56,038 nucleotides of DNA from Lachnospiraceae bacterium (GTDB taxonomy: Bacteria; Bacillota; Clostridia; Lachnospirales; Lachnospiraceae). The stretch lies in NCBI GenBank assembly GCA_017535945.1, contig JAFXTJ010000105.1, positions 1 to 56,038 of the forward strand, in the 5' to 3' direction. Each line of letters starts with the position of its first letter. The stretch's first letter is position 1. Position numbers and translations under genes: made by a program. Positions 1 through 9,278 of the stretch are shown piece by piece. Below the pieces are notes generated by a model, which saw only the letters and a list, made by a program, of their open reading frames with translations, ran no database searches and was not told the origin of the DNA.

Positions 1-33
1 TATGGACATCAGTTTTGCTAATTATTCACAAAC

Positions 34-62
34 AGTATAGGCCGAATCAAATATTTTGTCAA
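34..62 (-). promoter_or_regulatory. Strong sigma-70/SigA promoter reading out of the left edge
   Basis: On the minus strand there is a perfect -35 TTGACA (57-62), a 17-base spacer and a -10 TATACT (34-39). Transcription would start near base 27 and run off the left end, so the gene it drives lies outside the window. A perfect inverted repeat abuts the -35 box at 62-90, which suggests regulation. The promoter call rests on sequence match only. Confidence 0.7.
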
Positions 63-90
63 TATATTTGAGTTTTTTTCTCAAATATAT
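62..90. promoter_or_regulatory. Perfect 11-bp inverted repeat with 7-T spacer, operator-like
   Basis: ATATATTTGAG (62-72), seven T, then CTCAAATATAT (80-90) form an exact inverted repeat. It lies immediately upstream of the outward promoter at 34-62 and shares one base with its -35 box. On neither strand is it followed by a U-tract, so it is not a typical terminator. Position and symmetry fit a dimeric regulator site; the regulator is unknown. Confidence 0.5.
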
Positions 91-251
91 CAGCGAAGAT
101 AAAAAATAAGATTTGTTAGACAGAATGTACAACATATTCATCTGTAAAGGCAGAACTCAACTGCATCATAATTCACCAAATGAAGCTGTTATCTCATATG
201 AGGCAATTAGATTTGGCAACAAAAATCCGGATAAATAGAATAATATAAATA
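91..251. other. A/T-rich gene-free stretch
   Basis: This stretch between the left-edge promoter region and the guaA terminator is clearly richer in A/T than the rest of the window. I see no plausible reading frame with a ribosome binding site on either strand, no tRNA and no further clear promoter. It may hold the upstream control region of the off-window gene. Confidence 0.5.
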
Positions 252-281
252 ATAGCAGGCATCATATATAATGCCTGCTAT
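252..281 (-). terminator. Probable terminator of guaA
   Basis: ATAGCAGGCAT and ATGCCTGCTAT form a perfect 11-bp stem with an 8-base loop, 37 bases past the guaA stop. On the minus strand it is followed by a T-rich but interrupted run (TATTTATATTATTCT). The stem is strong and the U-tract mediocre. Confidence 0.65.
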
Positions 282-317
282 CAAAAGTACTATATAGAAA
301 ATATAAACCGCTTGGCA

Positions 318-1874
318 CTACTCCAGCTCTATCGTCCCCGGGGGCTTGCTCGTAAGATCATAGAGGACGCGGTTGACGCCCTTTACTTCGTTGATGATGC
401 GGTTCATGCAGGTCTGCTGGACGCTCCAGGGGATCTCAGCTGCTTCGGCAGTCATGAAGTCGGAGGTGATCACTCCGCGCAGCACCACCGCGTACTCGTA
501 GGTGCGGCCGTCACCCATGACGCCGACGCTGCGCATATTGGTGAGTGCGGCGAAGAACTGGCCCGCGCCCGTATCGATGCCGGCATCTTTAAGTTCCTCG
601 CGGAAGATGTAGTCCGCCTCCTGCACGATCCGGACCTTTTCCGCAGTGACGTCCCCGACGATGCGGACACCGAGTCCCGGTCCGGGGAAAGGCTGGCGAT
701 AGACGAGCCCTTCAGGGAGTCCCAGTTCGAGACCGACCCGGCGCACCTCATCCTTGAACAGGGAGCGCAGCGGCTCCACGATCTCCTTGAAATCCACATG
801 CTCCGGCAGGCCGCCGACGTTGTGGTGGGATTTGATCACGGCGCCGCCGCTGCCGGTGCCGCTCTCCACCACATCCGGGTAGATCGTCCCCTGCGCGAGG
901 AAGTCGACCGTTCCGATCTTTTTGGCTTCCTCTTCAAAGACATTGATGAATTCCGCGCCGATGATCTTGCGCTTCATCTCGGGATCGGTCACACCGGCGA
1001 GTTTGAGATAAAACCGCTCCGCCGCGTTCACGCGCACGAAGTTGAGCTCGTAATCCCCTTCTGGTCCGAAGACCTGTTCCACTTCGTCGCCCTCGTTCTT
1101 CCGAAGCAGACCGTGGTCCACAAACACACAGGTGAGCTGCTTCCCTACCGCTTTGGACAGAAGTGCCGCTGCGACCGAGGAATCCACGCCGCCCGAGAGG
1201 CCTAACAGGACACGGCCGTTCCCGATCCGCTCTTTTAACTCCGCGATCGTCCGTGTCGCAAAACCCGCCATCTCCCAGTCGCCGGCGCAGCCGCAGATAT
1301 CAATGACGAAATTCTTCAGGATCTTTGTTCCCTCGACCGAATGGACAACCTCGGGATGGAACTGCACAGCGTAGAGTTTCCTGGCCGCGTTCTCCATCGC
1401 CGCCACCGGACAGACGGACGTGTGCGCGGTGACCGTAAAGCCCTCCGGCGCCCCGGCGATATAATCCGTATGGCTCATCCAGCAGGCGCTTGACGGGACA
1501 ACCCCGTTCATCAGGAGTGATCCGGCAGCTGCTCCGCTATTATCTCCCACGATCAGTTCCGCGTGTCCGTACTCCGATACGGGCGCTGTCTTCACCGGCC
1601 CGCCGCATCGGATCGCCATGAGCTGCGCGCCGTAGCAGATGCCCAGGATCGGGATGCCGGTGTCAAAAAGCGCCGCGTCATAGGAAGGGGACTCCTCCAG
1701 ATAGACGCTCGCCGGCCCGCCGGTCAGAATGATCCCCTGCGGGTCCTGCCGCTTCAGTTCCTCGAGCGGCGTCGTATAGGGCAGGATCTCACAGTAGACC
1801 CCGAGTTCACGCACGCGCCTCGCGATCAGCTGTTTATACTGCCCGCCGAAATCCAGTACGATGATCTTGTCCAT
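318..1874 (-). CDS. guaA: GMP synthase (glutamine-hydrolysing)
   Basis: This 518-residue protein makes GMP from XMP, ATP and glutamine, the last step of guanylate synthesis. The N-terminal class I amidotransferase domain shows GICYGAQ with the nucleophile Cys and the FHPEV His/Glu part of the triad. The ATP-pyrophosphatase domain has the [10 protein letters not shown]-loop, and the C-terminal dimerisation domain ends in the typical [11 protein letters not shown]. Length is normal for the family. The ATG is preceded by GGGGGAA at 7 bases. It appears to be a single-gene unit with its own promoter (1890-1918) and terminator (252-281). No purine riboswitch is visible in the short upstream gap. 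Confidence 0.97.
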   Translation of the reverse strand: MDKIIVLDFGGQYKQLIARRVRELGVYCEILPYTTPLEELKRQDPQGIILTGGPASVYLEESPSYDAALFDTGIPILGICYGAQLMAIRCGGPVKTAPVSEYGHAELIVGDNSGAAAGSLLMNGVVPSSACWMSHTDYIAGAPEGFTVTAHTSVCPVAAMENAARKLYAVQFHPEVVHSVEGTKILKNFVIDICGCAGDWEMAGFATRTIAELKERIGNGRVLLGLSGGVDSSVAAALLSKAVGKQLTCVFVDHGLLRKNEGDEVEQVFGPEGDYELNFVRVNAAERFYLKLAGVTDPEMKRKIIGAEFINVFEEEAKKIGTVDFLAQGTIYPDVVESGTGSGGAVIKSHHNVGGLPEHVDFKEIVEPLRSLFKDEVRRVGLELGLPEGLVYRQPFPGPGLGVRIVGDVTAEKVRIVQEADYIFREELKDAGIDTGAGQFFAALTNMRSVGVMGDGRTYEYAVVLRGVITSDFMTAEAAEIPWSVQQTCMNRIINEVKGVNRVLYDLTSKPPGTIELE

Positions 1875-1889
1875 CTGGCTGTTCCCCCA

Positions 1890-1918
1890 TATATAGATGT
1901 TTAGACCGAATCGGTCAA
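1890..1918 (-). promoter_or_regulatory. Candidate guaA promoter
   Basis: The minus strand carries TTGACC (1913-1918), 17 bases, then TATATA (1890-1895). The start of transcription would fall within about 10 bases of the guaA ribosome binding site, giving a very short leader. The -35 overlaps the palindrome at 1904-1916. The -10 matches the consensus at four of six positions. Confidence 0.45.
1904..1916. promoter_or_regulatory. 13-bp palindrome GACCGAATCGGTC inside the guaA promoter
   Basis: A perfect 6-1-6 palindrome sits between the -35 and -10 boxes of the candidate guaA promoter and overlaps the -35. That is a classic place for a repressor operator. The CCGA/TCGG core resembles TetR-family operators in general form, but no regulator can be named from the sequence. 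Confidence 0.45.
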
Positions 1919-1925
1919 TGTTTAA

Positions 1926-1937
1926 TAACGATCGTTA
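1926..1937. promoter_or_regulatory. 12-bp palindrome TAACGATCGTTA upstream of the guaA promoter
   Basis: This exact palindrome lies 8 bases upstream of the guaA -35 box and is close to the second palindrome at 1904-1916. It may be an activator or repressor site. Only symmetry and position support it. Confidence 0.35.
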
Positions 1938-2004
1938 CGTATCAATTGTTATTTTTATATCCAATGTCCGTTTTCTTCCGATGCCGTGCCGGTTACCGCA
2001 GACC

Positions 2005-3456
2005 TTACAACAGCGAAAATCCGTTCATTTCCTGATAAAGCCTGCTCGCATAGGCATCCGTCATCCCGCAGATAAAATCCGTCACGAGCAGCAGCCGCAG
2101 ATACAGGCGCTCCGCTTCGCTCTTCCCCTGCGCAAAATGATGATAGATCGCCATATAGTTATCCGAGATAAACGGGATCAGCTTGTCGCCGATCACATCC
2201 GGCCCCTGCGCGGTATCGTAGTACAGCACGGCCCGCACGAAATTGTCCAGCAGGAAGGACAGCACACGGTGCGCCGCGATCTCGATCTTCAGGATCGGCT
2301 TGGAGCGGAACGCATACCGGTAGGCGATGTCGCCGAGCGTATCCGCGACGGCCTCTCCGCCTGTTCCGGCCAACAGTTCCGTCGAAAAGCTCCCGTCCAT
2401 GATCTCGCTGTAGTGCGACCCGAACGCATCCGTTGCATCGCCGATGAGCCGCCCCTGCACATTGACCACCCAGTTCTGGATGGCATAGCCCCCGGGATCC
2501 CTGCGCCCCTGGCTCTGTGCCTTCGCATATTTCTTCTCCAGCTTCTCCGCCAGCTCGCGGATCGCCGCGGCGCCTTCCCTGTCAGGACGCGCTTCGTATT
2601 TTTCCGCCGCCGTACGCAGTTCCTCCAGCAGTCCGTGATAACTGATGAGGCCCTTTTTGTACGCATCCTCGATATCCGCCGTACGGTAGGCGATGTCATC
2701 CGCTGCCTCCAGCACAAAGGTGAGCGGATGCCTGCGGCCGGCCGGGATCCCGCAGCTCTTTGTGATGCATTCAAAGATCTCCCGGTCCGCGTAATAGTAT
2801 CCCATCTTGTGCCGGCAGATATCCGGCGAATGCTTATCGATCTCCAGGGAGGAGACCGGATACTTGATGATGGTCGCCAGCAGCGCCTTGGTGAGGTTCA
2901 TGCCGTGCTCGTCCACCAGATAGTGGAGCTTGGTCACGACACGCAGCGCCTGCGTGTTGCCCTCGAAATGCCGGAAGTCCTCCCGCATCTGATCGTTCAG
3001 CCATGCGGAGAGCGGCTTCTCGATCCCCTCCGAAGAACGGAAAAAGATCCGGTCCATATTCTCCGTGAACCACTCGCGGATCACGGTCTCCCCGAAATGT
3101 CCGAACGGCGGGTTCCCGATATCATGAAGCAGGCCCGCGCTCATCAGGATGTCGCACACATCCTCCTGATACGCCGCCGAGAATTCCGGATCGCCGATAT
3201 CCCTCGCGATCTTGCGGGAAATGTTCTGTCCCAGAGACTTGGCAAAGGAGCTCACCTCAAGGGAATGTGTGAGCCGCGTGCGCACGAAATCCGACTGGTC
3301 AAGCGGAAATACCTGCGTCTTGTCCTGCAGCCGGCGGAAGGACGCCGAGCCGATGATGCGGTGATAATCCTTCTCAAATTCCGAACGCAGATCCCGTCCG
3401 GACTGATGGGAGTATTCCCGGATCCTCTCCGCACACAGGAGTTCACTCCATTTCAT
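2005..3456 (-). CDS. dgt: HD-domain deoxyguanosinetriphosphate triphosphohydrolase-like protein
   Basis: This 483-residue protein belongs to the dGTPase branch of the HD superfamily, which cleaves dNTPs to deoxynucleoside and triphosphate. The metal ligands are visible as His in TRLTHSLEV, the HD pair in LLHDIGNPPFGHFGE, and Asp in EAADDIAYRT. The N-terminal FRRLQDKTQVFPL segment is typical of the family. The length fits the long Dgt form rather than short HD hydrolases. GGAGG lies 8 bases before the ATG. It is the last gene of the FKBP lipoprotein-asnS-NlpC/P60 run, 27 bases after the NlpC/P60 stop. True substrate preference among dNTPs cannot be read from sequence. Confidence 0.88.
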   Translation of the reverse strand: MKWSELLCAERIREYSHQSGRDLRSEFEKDYHRIIGSASFRRLQDKTQVFPLDQSDFVRTRLTHSLEVSSFAKSLGQNISRKIARDIGDPEFSAAYQEDVCDILMSAGLLHDIGNPPFGHFGETVIREWFTENMDRIFFRSSEGIEKPLSAWLNDQMREDFRHFEGNTQALRVVTKLHYLVDEHGMNLTKALLATIIKYPVSSLEIDKHSPDICRHKMGYYYADREIFECITKSCGIPAGRRHPLTFVLEAADDIAYRTADIEDAYKKGLISYHGLLEELRTAAEKYEARPDREGAAAIRELAEKLEKKYAKAQSQGRRDPGGYAIQNWVVNVQGRLIGDATDAFGSHYSEIMDGSFSTELLAGTGGEAVADTLGDIAYRYAFRSKPILKIEIAAHRVLSFLLDNFVRAVLYYDTAQGPDVIGDKLIPFISDNYMAIYHHFAQGKSEAERLYLRLLLVTDFICGMTDAYASRLYQEMNGFSLL

Positions 3457-3483
3457 ACCCTGTCCCTCCGCATGATGACCGGC

Positions 3484-4839
3484 TCAGATGACCCGCCGGA
3501 TCGTGATGATCGTCTTGTAGTTGACATTGCCGTATTTGATCCCGGTCTTTTGTGTGGATGCGTGCACGATCTGCCCGTTGCCGATGTAGATGGCCACATG
3601 ACCGGCATAGCAGACGATGTCGCCCGGCTGCGCCTCTTCAAAGCTCACCTCTCTGCCCACACGCTGCTGGCTCCAGGACGTGCGGGGGATCGAGATACCG
3701 AACGCCTTGTAGACGGACATGGTGAAACCGGAGCAGTCACAGCCGTCCGTGAGCGAAGTGCCGCCCGCCACATAGGGATTGCCGACGAACTGGCACGCAA
3801 AGGCGACGATATTGTTCCCGGTGGCGGATCCCGCGGCGGAATACGTCTTCGTGCTCCCGGAAGAAGAGGAAGGTTTGGTCGTTGTTGATGAGGAAGAAGT
3901 GATCGTCCCGGTCTCCTTTCCGGACTCCAGTGCTGCCGCGGCCGCCTCCGCAGCGGCCTTCTCCTCGTCCTCGCGCTTCTTCGCGGCATCGGCTTCCTTC
4001 TTGATCTTGTTCTCCTCCGCCGCCTTGGCCCGGATCTGATCGGCCAGCTTGTCGATCGCACCCGCCTGCTGCTTGATCTTCATCTGATAAGCCGCCGCGT
4101 CCTGTCTGGCGTGGACCAGCATCAGCTCATAATTCTCCGCCTCCACCTGCAGTTCGGCGAGGATTTCTTCCATATCTGCCTTGCTCTGCTCCAGTTCGAA
4201 CTGATCCGCCTCCAGCTCCGACTTCTGCTCTTCCAGCTGCTCTCTGAGCGCATCGGCCGCTTCCTTGCACCGAATGTAGTTCTCCAGTTCCTGTCTGTCG
4301 TAATCATGGAGCTGCTTCACGTAAAAAGCACGGTTCAGAAAGTCGGAGATCGTCTCTGATTGCAGCAAAAGGACGATCATATCCTGATCGCCCTTTTCAT
4401 ACATGAATTTCGCACGGGCCTTCATGGCCTCGTACTGTTCCTCTTCCAGTGCCTTTGCTTCCTCGTACTCCGCCTGCGTATCCGCGATCTGCGTCTCGGT
4501 ATCCGCGATCTGCGCAGTGATCATGTCGATCGTGGCAAGCAGGCTCACCAGATCATCATTGAGATCGCCGATCGCTTCGTTCACCATGTCGCGCTCGCCG
4601 GTGATCTCGCGGATGCTGTCATTGGTCTCATTCAGGGACTGCTGCGCCGCGTTCTGCGCTTCCTCGGCACGCTTCTTCTCCTGCTCGAGCTTCTGTCCCT
4701 CCTCATGCAGCTCCTTCTGCTTATTGTAGAGTTCCTCCGAGGACTGCGTGGCACAGACCGGCGCGGTAACGGACAGCACGAGTATCAGTGCCGTCAAAGC
4801 CGCTGCCGCGATCCTTGCTGTGAATGTCCTCCTGCGCAC
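3484..4839 (-). CDS. Secreted coiled-coil NlpC/P60 peptidoglycan hydrolase (CwlO/PcsB-like)
   Basis: This 451-residue exported protein begins with a signal peptide (about residues 1-31, ending near PVCA). A long coiled-coil follows (about 33-275, rich in Q/E/K/A), then a Ser/Thr linker and a C-terminal NlpC/P60 domain (about 335-451). The catalytic Cys is in DGCDCSGFTMSVY and the His is in GHVAIYIGNG. Such proteins cut peptide stems of peptidoglycan during growth or division, and the coiled coil usually mediates control by FtsEX-type partners, which are not in this window. The start is GTG, with GGGGG 5 bases upstream and 15 bases after the asnS stop. An operon with asnS and dgt is likely. 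Confidence 0.85.
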   Translation of the reverse strand: MRRRTFTARIAAAALTALILVLSVTAPVCATQSSEELYNKQKELHEEGQKLEQEKKRAEEAQNAAQQSLNETNDSIREITGERDMVNEAIGDLNDDLVSLLATIDMITAQIADTETQIADTQAEYEEAKALEEEQYEAMKARAKFMYEKGDQDMIVLLLQSETISDFLNRAFYVKQLHDYDRQELENYIRCKEAADALREQLEEQKSELEADQFELEQSKADMEEILAELQVEAENYELMLVHARQDAAAYQMKIKQQAGAIDKLADQIRAKAAEENKIKKEADAAKKREDEEKAAAEAAAAALESGKETGTITSSSSTTTKPSSSSGSTKTYSAAGSATGNNIVAFACQFVGNPYVAGGTSLTDGCDCSGFTMSVYKAFGISIPRTSWSQQRVGREVSFEEAQPGDIVCYAGHVAIYIGNGQIVHASTQKTGIKYGNVNYKTIITIRRVI

Positions 4840-4854
4840 CGGATCCCCCGATGA

Positions 4855-6243
4855 TCAGCAGATGCTGCCGACGGTACGGGGATAGGCCTCCACATCGCGG
4901 ATGTTCGTCATCCCCGTGAGATACATGATGAGACGCTCCAGTCCCAGCCCGAAGCCCGCGTGGCGCACGCTACCGAACCGGCGCAGATCCAGGTAAAACT
5001 TGTACTGCTCCTTGTCCATCTTCAGCTCGTCCATACGGGATGAGAGTTTCTCCAGATCATCCTCTCTCTGGCTCCCGCCGATGATCTCACCGATCCCGGG
5101 CACGAGGCAGTCCGCCGCGGCAACCGTTTTGTTGTCGGGGTTGAGCTTCATGTAAAAGGCCTTGATCTCGCGCGGATAATCCGTGACGAACACCGGCTTC
5201 CTAAAGACCTCCTCCGTCAGATACCGCTCATGCTCCGTCTGCAGATCGGTGCCCCAGTCGACCTTATACTCGAAGCGGTCGTTCTGCTTCTTTAACAGCT
5301 CCACGGCCTCCGTGTAGGTGATCCGGCCGAAGTCGTTGTCCACGACATTGTGCAGCCGCTCCAGCAGCCCCTTGTCCACAAAACTGTTGAAGAATTCCAT
5401 TTCCTCCGGCGCATTCTCCAGGACATAGCGGATCACGTATTTGAGCATCTCCTCCGCCACGCGGCAGTCATCCGCGAGATCCGCGAAGCACATCTCCGGC
5501 TCGACCATCCAGAACTCCGCCGCATGTCTGGGCGTGTTGGAATTCTCCGCACGGAAGGTCGGTCCGAACGTGTAGACATTACGGAAAGCAAACGCAAAAC
5601 TCTCCACGTCGAGCTGTCCGCTCACCGTGAGATTGACCTGCTGCCCGAAGAAATCCTTACTGAAATCAGCGCTCCCGTCCTCTAAACGCGGCGGATCCGC
5701 GGGATCGAGGGTCGTCACGCGGAACATCTCTCCCGCGCCCTCCGCGTCGCTCGCCGTGATGAGCGGCGTGTGCACGTAGACAAATCCGTTCTCCTGGAAA
5801 TAGCGGTGGATCGCATAGGAAGCGAGGGAACGCACACGGAATACCGCCTGAAAGGTATTGGTACGGGGCCTTAAGTGCGGCATGGTGCGGAGAAACTCCA
5901 TCGTATGGCGTTTCTTCTGCATCGGATAATCCGTTGTGGAAGGTCCTTCCGTGACGATCTCGTCCGCCTGCATCTCGAGCGGCTGCTTCGCATCCGGCGT
6001 CAGCACGATCCTGCCGGTGATGATGAGCGACGCGCCGACGTTGGTCTTGCCGATCTCCGCGAAATTCGCGAGCGCATCGGTGTAGACGATCTGCAGCGGC
6101 GTGAAGCAGGAACCGTCATTTAATGTAATGAACCCCAGTGCCTTGGAATCACGGATGCTCCGTACCCAGCCGCCGACCGTGACGGTCTTGTCCGCAAACG
6201 CATCCGCCTGTGCAAAGATCTGTTTTACCTGTGTCAGTTCCAT
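4855..6243 (-). CDS. asnS: Asparagine-tRNA ligase
   Basis: This 462-residue class IIb aminoacyl-tRNA synthetase charges tRNA-Asn. It has an N-terminal OB-fold anticodon-binding domain (about residues 15-115) and a class II catalytic core. Motif 2 is seen around [13 protein letters not shown] and motif 3 around [13 protein letters not shown]. The Asn rather than Asp assignment rests on the length, the [21 protein letters not shown] region and the overall match to bacterial AsnRS. GGAGGAG lies just before the ATG, and the ATG follows the upstream lipoprotein stop by one base, so translational coupling is likely. Confidence 0.95.
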   Translation of the reverse strand: MELTQVKQIFAQADAFADKTVTVGGWVRSIRDSKALGFITLNDGSCFTPLQIVYTDALANFAEIGKTNVGASLIITGRIVLTPDAKQPLEMQADEIVTEGPSTTDYPMQKKRHTMEFLRTMPHLRPRTNTFQAVFRVRSLASYAIHRYFQENGFVYVHTPLITASDAEGAGEMFRVTTLDPADPPRLEDGSADFSKDFFGQQVNLTVSGQLDVESFAFAFRNVYTFGPTFRAENSNTPRHAAEFWMVEPEMCFADLADDCRVAEEMLKYVIRYVLENAPEEMEFFNSFVDKGLLERLHNVVDNDFGRITYTEAVELLKKQNDRFEYKVDWGTDLQTEHERYLTEEVFRKPVFVTDYPREIKAFYMKLNPDNKTVAAADCLVPGIGEIIGGSQREDDLEKLSSRMDELKMDKEQYKFYLDLRRFGSVRHAGFGLGLERLIMYLTGMTNIRDVEAYPRTVGSIC

Positions 6244-6244
6244 T

Positions 6245-7339
6245 TTATTTCTCCTCCGCTTCTACCTGATTGTTCGCCACCAGGAAATCCATGACCTTGT
6301 CCACCAGAAGATTTTCCCGGATCTCCTCCAGATCGCTCGCCTTCATATATTCCTCAATGGTGGCATACTCCGTGGAGGAAAGATTCTTCTCCATCTCCGA
6401 CCGGATCTCGTCATCACTGACGCTGATCCCCTGCTCGGCGGCGATCGCCGCGGCCGTGAGATAATCATTCGCCTTGTCGGTCACATTGCCGGAGAGATAA
6501 CTCTCCTCATCTCCCGTATAGTCCTCGCTGCTCATGGCCGCACGCAGGATATCGGAGACCGTGATCGTCTGTCCGTATGCGCTGGAATAGGCGCCGGCCA
6601 GGATCTCCATCTGCTCCCTGTAGCTGTCCGTGATGCGCTTGGTGAACGCTTCGGGCGGAGTGGAAAAGACGGCGTTGGACTCGACCTGATCGCGGATCGC
6701 ATCCTCCACGCTTCTCCTGTAGGAAGCCTCCACCTGATCGGCATATTCCTGCTTGAGATAGTCGGTGTATTCCTCCAGCGTAGAGACGCCCTCGACGCCG
6801 AGTGCCTGCACGCTCGCATCCGTGAGACCGCTCAGGGCATTGAGCGTCACCTCGAAGACCACGTCCTGCCCGGCCAGAGCTTCGGAGTGATAGTTCTCCG
6901 GAAAGGTGAGCGGGATATCCTTGTGTTCGCCGATCTCCATGCCGACCACGGCATCCTCAAACCCCGGAATGAAGCTGCCGCTCCCCAGCACCAGATCATA
7001 GCCGGCGCTCGTGCCGCCGTCGAAATACTCTCCCGTATCCGCCATCCGGCCGGCAAAATCAATATTCGCCGTGTCGCCGAGCTGTGCCGGTCTCCCTGTC
7101 ACGGGTCCCCCGGAGAGTGTGCTCAGCCGCTGCGTCGCATACTGTTCCTTGATCTCCTCATCCAGTGCCGGTTTGTCCACCTGCACCGTGAGCCCCGTGT
7201 AATCACCGAGGGTCACATACTTTGACGGATCCAGATCCTTTAAGTACGCGCCGCCCGCCGCAGGCAGACTCCCGTCGCATCCCGCGAGCGCCGTGCACAT
7301 GAGCAACAACGCAGCCGCCCGGAACCGATTCTTCCTCAT
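6245..7339 (-). CDS. Lipoprotein with FKBP/trigger-factor-type peptidyl-prolyl isomerase domain
   Basis: The chosen ATG gives about 364 residues and is preceded by GGGAGGAAG. The N-terminus is a lipoprotein signal ending in the lipobox LAGC, so the protein is anchored outside the membrane. A linker follows, then an FKBP domain resembling that of trigger factor ([37 protein letters not shown]), then a helical C-terminal half like the trigger-factor chaperone arms. It is probably an extracytoplasmic folding factor for secreted proteins. The ribosome-binding N-domain of true trigger factor is missing. It is first in the run with asnS, NlpC/P60 and dgt. A longer in-frame start at 7468 would cross the upstream terminator and destroy the lipoprotein signal. 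Confidence 0.85.
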   Translation of the reverse strand: MRKNRFRAAALLLMCTALAGCDGSLPAAGGAYLKDLDPSKYVTLGDYTGLTVQVDKPALDEEIKEQYATQRLSTLSGGPVTGRPAQLGDTANIDFAGRMADTGEYFDGGTSAGYDLVLGSGSFIPGFEDAVVGMEIGEHKDIPLTFPENYHSEALAGQDVVFEVTLNALSGLTDASVQALGVEGVSTLEEYTDYLKQEYADQVEASYRRSVEDAIRDQVESNAVFSTPPEAFTKRITDSYREQMEILAGAYSSAYGQTITVSDILRAAMSSEDYTGDEESYLSGNVTDKANDYLTAAAIAAEQGISVSDDEIRSEMEKNLSSTEYATIEEYMKASDLEEIRENLLVDKVMDFLVANNQVEAEEK

Positions 7340-7433
7340 GACATTCTTCCTCCCCTGTTTCCTGAATAAAGAATCATAACAAGTAATTTTACCACAGAAT
7401 CCTCTCAGGGAAAAGTGATTCCCGAAAAGACGA

Positions 7434-7460
7434 TCCCCGCAGGTGAAATGCCTGCGGGGA
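7434..7460 (-). terminator. Terminator of the hydrogenase operon
   Basis: TCCCCGCAGG and CCTGCGGGGA form a perfect 10-bp stem with a 7-base loop, 33 bases after the hydA stop. On the minus strand TCGTCTTTTC follows. The U-tract is imperfect but the stem is very stable. Confidence 0.8.
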
Positions 7461-7493
7461 CCGTTCATTACTGTGCTGAGGATGAAGCTGCTG

Positions 7494-9269
7494 TTACTTC
7501 ACTTCATTAAACCCTTCTCTCGCGGCATACGAGGTATGAAGCAGTTCATGCGCCTTGTGCGAATTGGGTTCCCCGAGGAACTTCTCGTACAGGGCCTTGA
7601 CGTCCGGATTATTATGGCTCTGACGGACGCTCTGACGCTCGTCCTCGGAGTAGAGCGCCTTGGCCCTCTTCTCCTTGTAGGTATCAAGGATATCATCATC
7701 CTCGTCAGGCAGGAACACGGGACGCACATACGGCTGACCGCCGCCGTTGATGCAGCCGCCGGGGCAGCCCATGATCTCGATGAACTGATACTTGCTCTCG
7801 CCCGCACGGATCTGGTCAAGGAGAACCTTGGCCGACTTCATGCCGGAAGCGATCGCCACATTGACCGTGGTGCCCTTGATATCGATGCTGGCCTCGCGGA
7901 TACCCGCGTCATGGCCTCTGACCTCGGTGAATTCGATCTTGCCGTACTCCTCACCCGTAAGCACATGGTAAACGGTACGGAGCGCCGCTTCCATGACACC
8001 GCCGGTGACACCGAAGATGACACCCGCACCGGAGTATGCGCCCATGATATCGGAATCCCACTCCTCATCAGGCAGGCGGTTGAAGATGATGCCTGCGCGC
8101 TTGATCATCCTGGCGAGCTCTCTGGTCGTGAGGACAGCGTCCACATCCGGGATACCGTTGACCTTGAGCTGCTCACGCTCCTTCTCGAATTTCTTCGCAA
8201 CACAGGGCATGACGGAAACAACGAACACATCCTCGGGCTTGTAACCCATGGTCTCCGCCCAGTAGCTCTTGATCAGAGCGCCCTGCATCTCATGAGGCGA
8301 CTTGCAGGTCGAGAGATGCGGGATCAGATCGCTGTAGTTGTACTCTGCGTAATTGATCCAGCCCGGAGAGCAGGAGGTGATCATCGGGAGCACACCGCCG
8401 TTCTTCAGACGGCCCAGCAGCTCCGTGCCCTCTTCCATGATGGTCACGTCCGCGCCGAAGTTGACATCGTACACACGCTCGAAGCCGAGACGTCTCTGCG
8501 CCGCGATCATCTTGCCGGTCACAGCCGTACCCACAGGATATCCGAACTCTTCGCCGATCGCCGCACGGACAGCAGGCGCTGTCTGGATGACGACATGCTT
8601 GCCGGAAGCAAGAGCCGCATCCACCTTGGCAATCTCGCTGTGCTCCATGAGCGCGCCGGTCGGACATACGTTCACGCACTGGCCGCACTGGATGCACGGG
8701 CTGTCCGCAAAGCTCCTGTTCTCAGCGGGAGAAACAAATGTCTTGAAGCCGCGGTTCTCGAAACCGAGGATTCCCATGCCGTGCGCGTTCTTGCAACGCT
8801 CGATGCAGCGGCCGCAAAGGATGCACTTGCTGGTGTCGCGCACCAGTCCGGGAGCGATCTCGTCAAAATAATGCTCGGATTGAACGCCCTCGTATTTTCC
8901 TTCCTGTGCGCCGGTGACCTGCGCCACATACAGCAGTTCGCACTTGCCGTTCTTTTCACACTGCTGGCAGTCCTTGCTGTGATTGGAGAGCATGAGCTCC
9001 ACGGATCGGCGTCTCGCCTCCACAGCCTTCGGCGCGGAGATGCTGATCTCCATGCCTTCCGAAACAGGATATACACAGCTCGCCACAAGCCCTCTGGCTC
9101 CCTTTACCTCTACGAGGCAGACGCGGCAGGATCCCTGATTGCACTCTCCGTGGTTGAAGGTACACAGCGAAGGGATCTCGTATCCGCAGGCTTTTGCAGC
9201 TTCCAGGATGGTCAGGCCCGACTCAACCTGGTAGTCCACACCTTCGATCTTTATGTTCACTTTTGCCAT
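7494..9269 (-). CDS. hydA: NADH-linked [FeFe] hydrogenase, catalytic subunit
   Basis: This 591-residue cytoplasmic enzyme interconverts H2 with protons and electrons. In order: a plant-type [2Fe-2S] domain (Cys around 36-51), a His-ligated [4Fe-4S] segment (His97, Cys101/104/110), two [4Fe-4S] motifs (Cys149-159 and 192-202), and the H-cluster domain with L1 TSCSPGW (298-304), L2 MPCVAKKFE (354-362) and L3 EIMGCPGGCINGGG (498-511). Predicted H-cluster ligands are Cys300, 356, 502 and 506. L1 has Ser at position 301, where the classical motif TSCCP has the proton-relay Cys. A small-subunit-like tail follows L3. Encoded with NuoF- and NuoE-like subunits, it fits the trimeric, usually electron-bifurcating type that couples NADH and ferredoxin. 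Bifurcation itself is inferred. Start: ATG with AGGTAGGG upstream. Confidence 0.95.
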   Translation of the reverse strand: MAKVNIKIEGVDYQVESGLTILEAAKACGYEIPSLCTFNHGECNQGSCRVCLVEVKGARGLVASCVYPVSEGMEISISAPKAVEARRRSVELMLSNHSKDCQQCEKNGKCELLYVAQVTGAQEGKYEGVQSEHYFDEIAPGLVRDTSKCILCGRCIERCKNAHGMGILGFENRGFKTFVSPAENRSFADSPCIQCGQCVNVCPTGALMEHSEIAKVDAALASGKHVVIQTAPAVRAAIGEEFGYPVGTAVTGKMIAAQRRLGFERVYDVNFGADVTIMEEGTELLGRLKNGGVLPMITSCSPGWINYAEYNYSDLIPHLSTCKSPHEMQGALIKSYWAETMGYKPEDVFVVSVMPCVAKKFEKEREQLKVNGIPDVDAVLTTRELARMIKRAGIIFNRLPDEEWDSDIMGAYSGAGVIFGVTGGVMEAALRTVYHVLTGEEYGKIEFTEVRGHDAGIREASIDIKGTTVNVAIASGMKSAKVLLDQIRAGESKYQFIEIMGCPGGCINGGGQPYVRPVFLPDEDDDILDTYKEKRAKALYSEDERQSVRQSHNNPDVKALYEKFLGEPNSHKAHELLHTSYAAREGFNEVK

Positions 9270-9278
9270 CTCTCAGCC

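Noticed and set aside
1940-1952. TATCAATTGTTAT shared with 48897-48909, considered as a common operator of guaA and the galactosidase unit
   Set aside because: A single shared 13-mer is expected by chance in 56 kb, the more so in A/T-rich gaps.
1875-2004. Purine riboswitch upstream of guaA
   Set aside because: The gap is short and dominated by two palindromes. I could not find the conserved guanine aptamer core.
1897-3888. A 663-codon plus-strand frame
   Set aside because: It is antisense to dgt and the NlpC/P60 gene, with no ribosome binding site and no recognisable domain.
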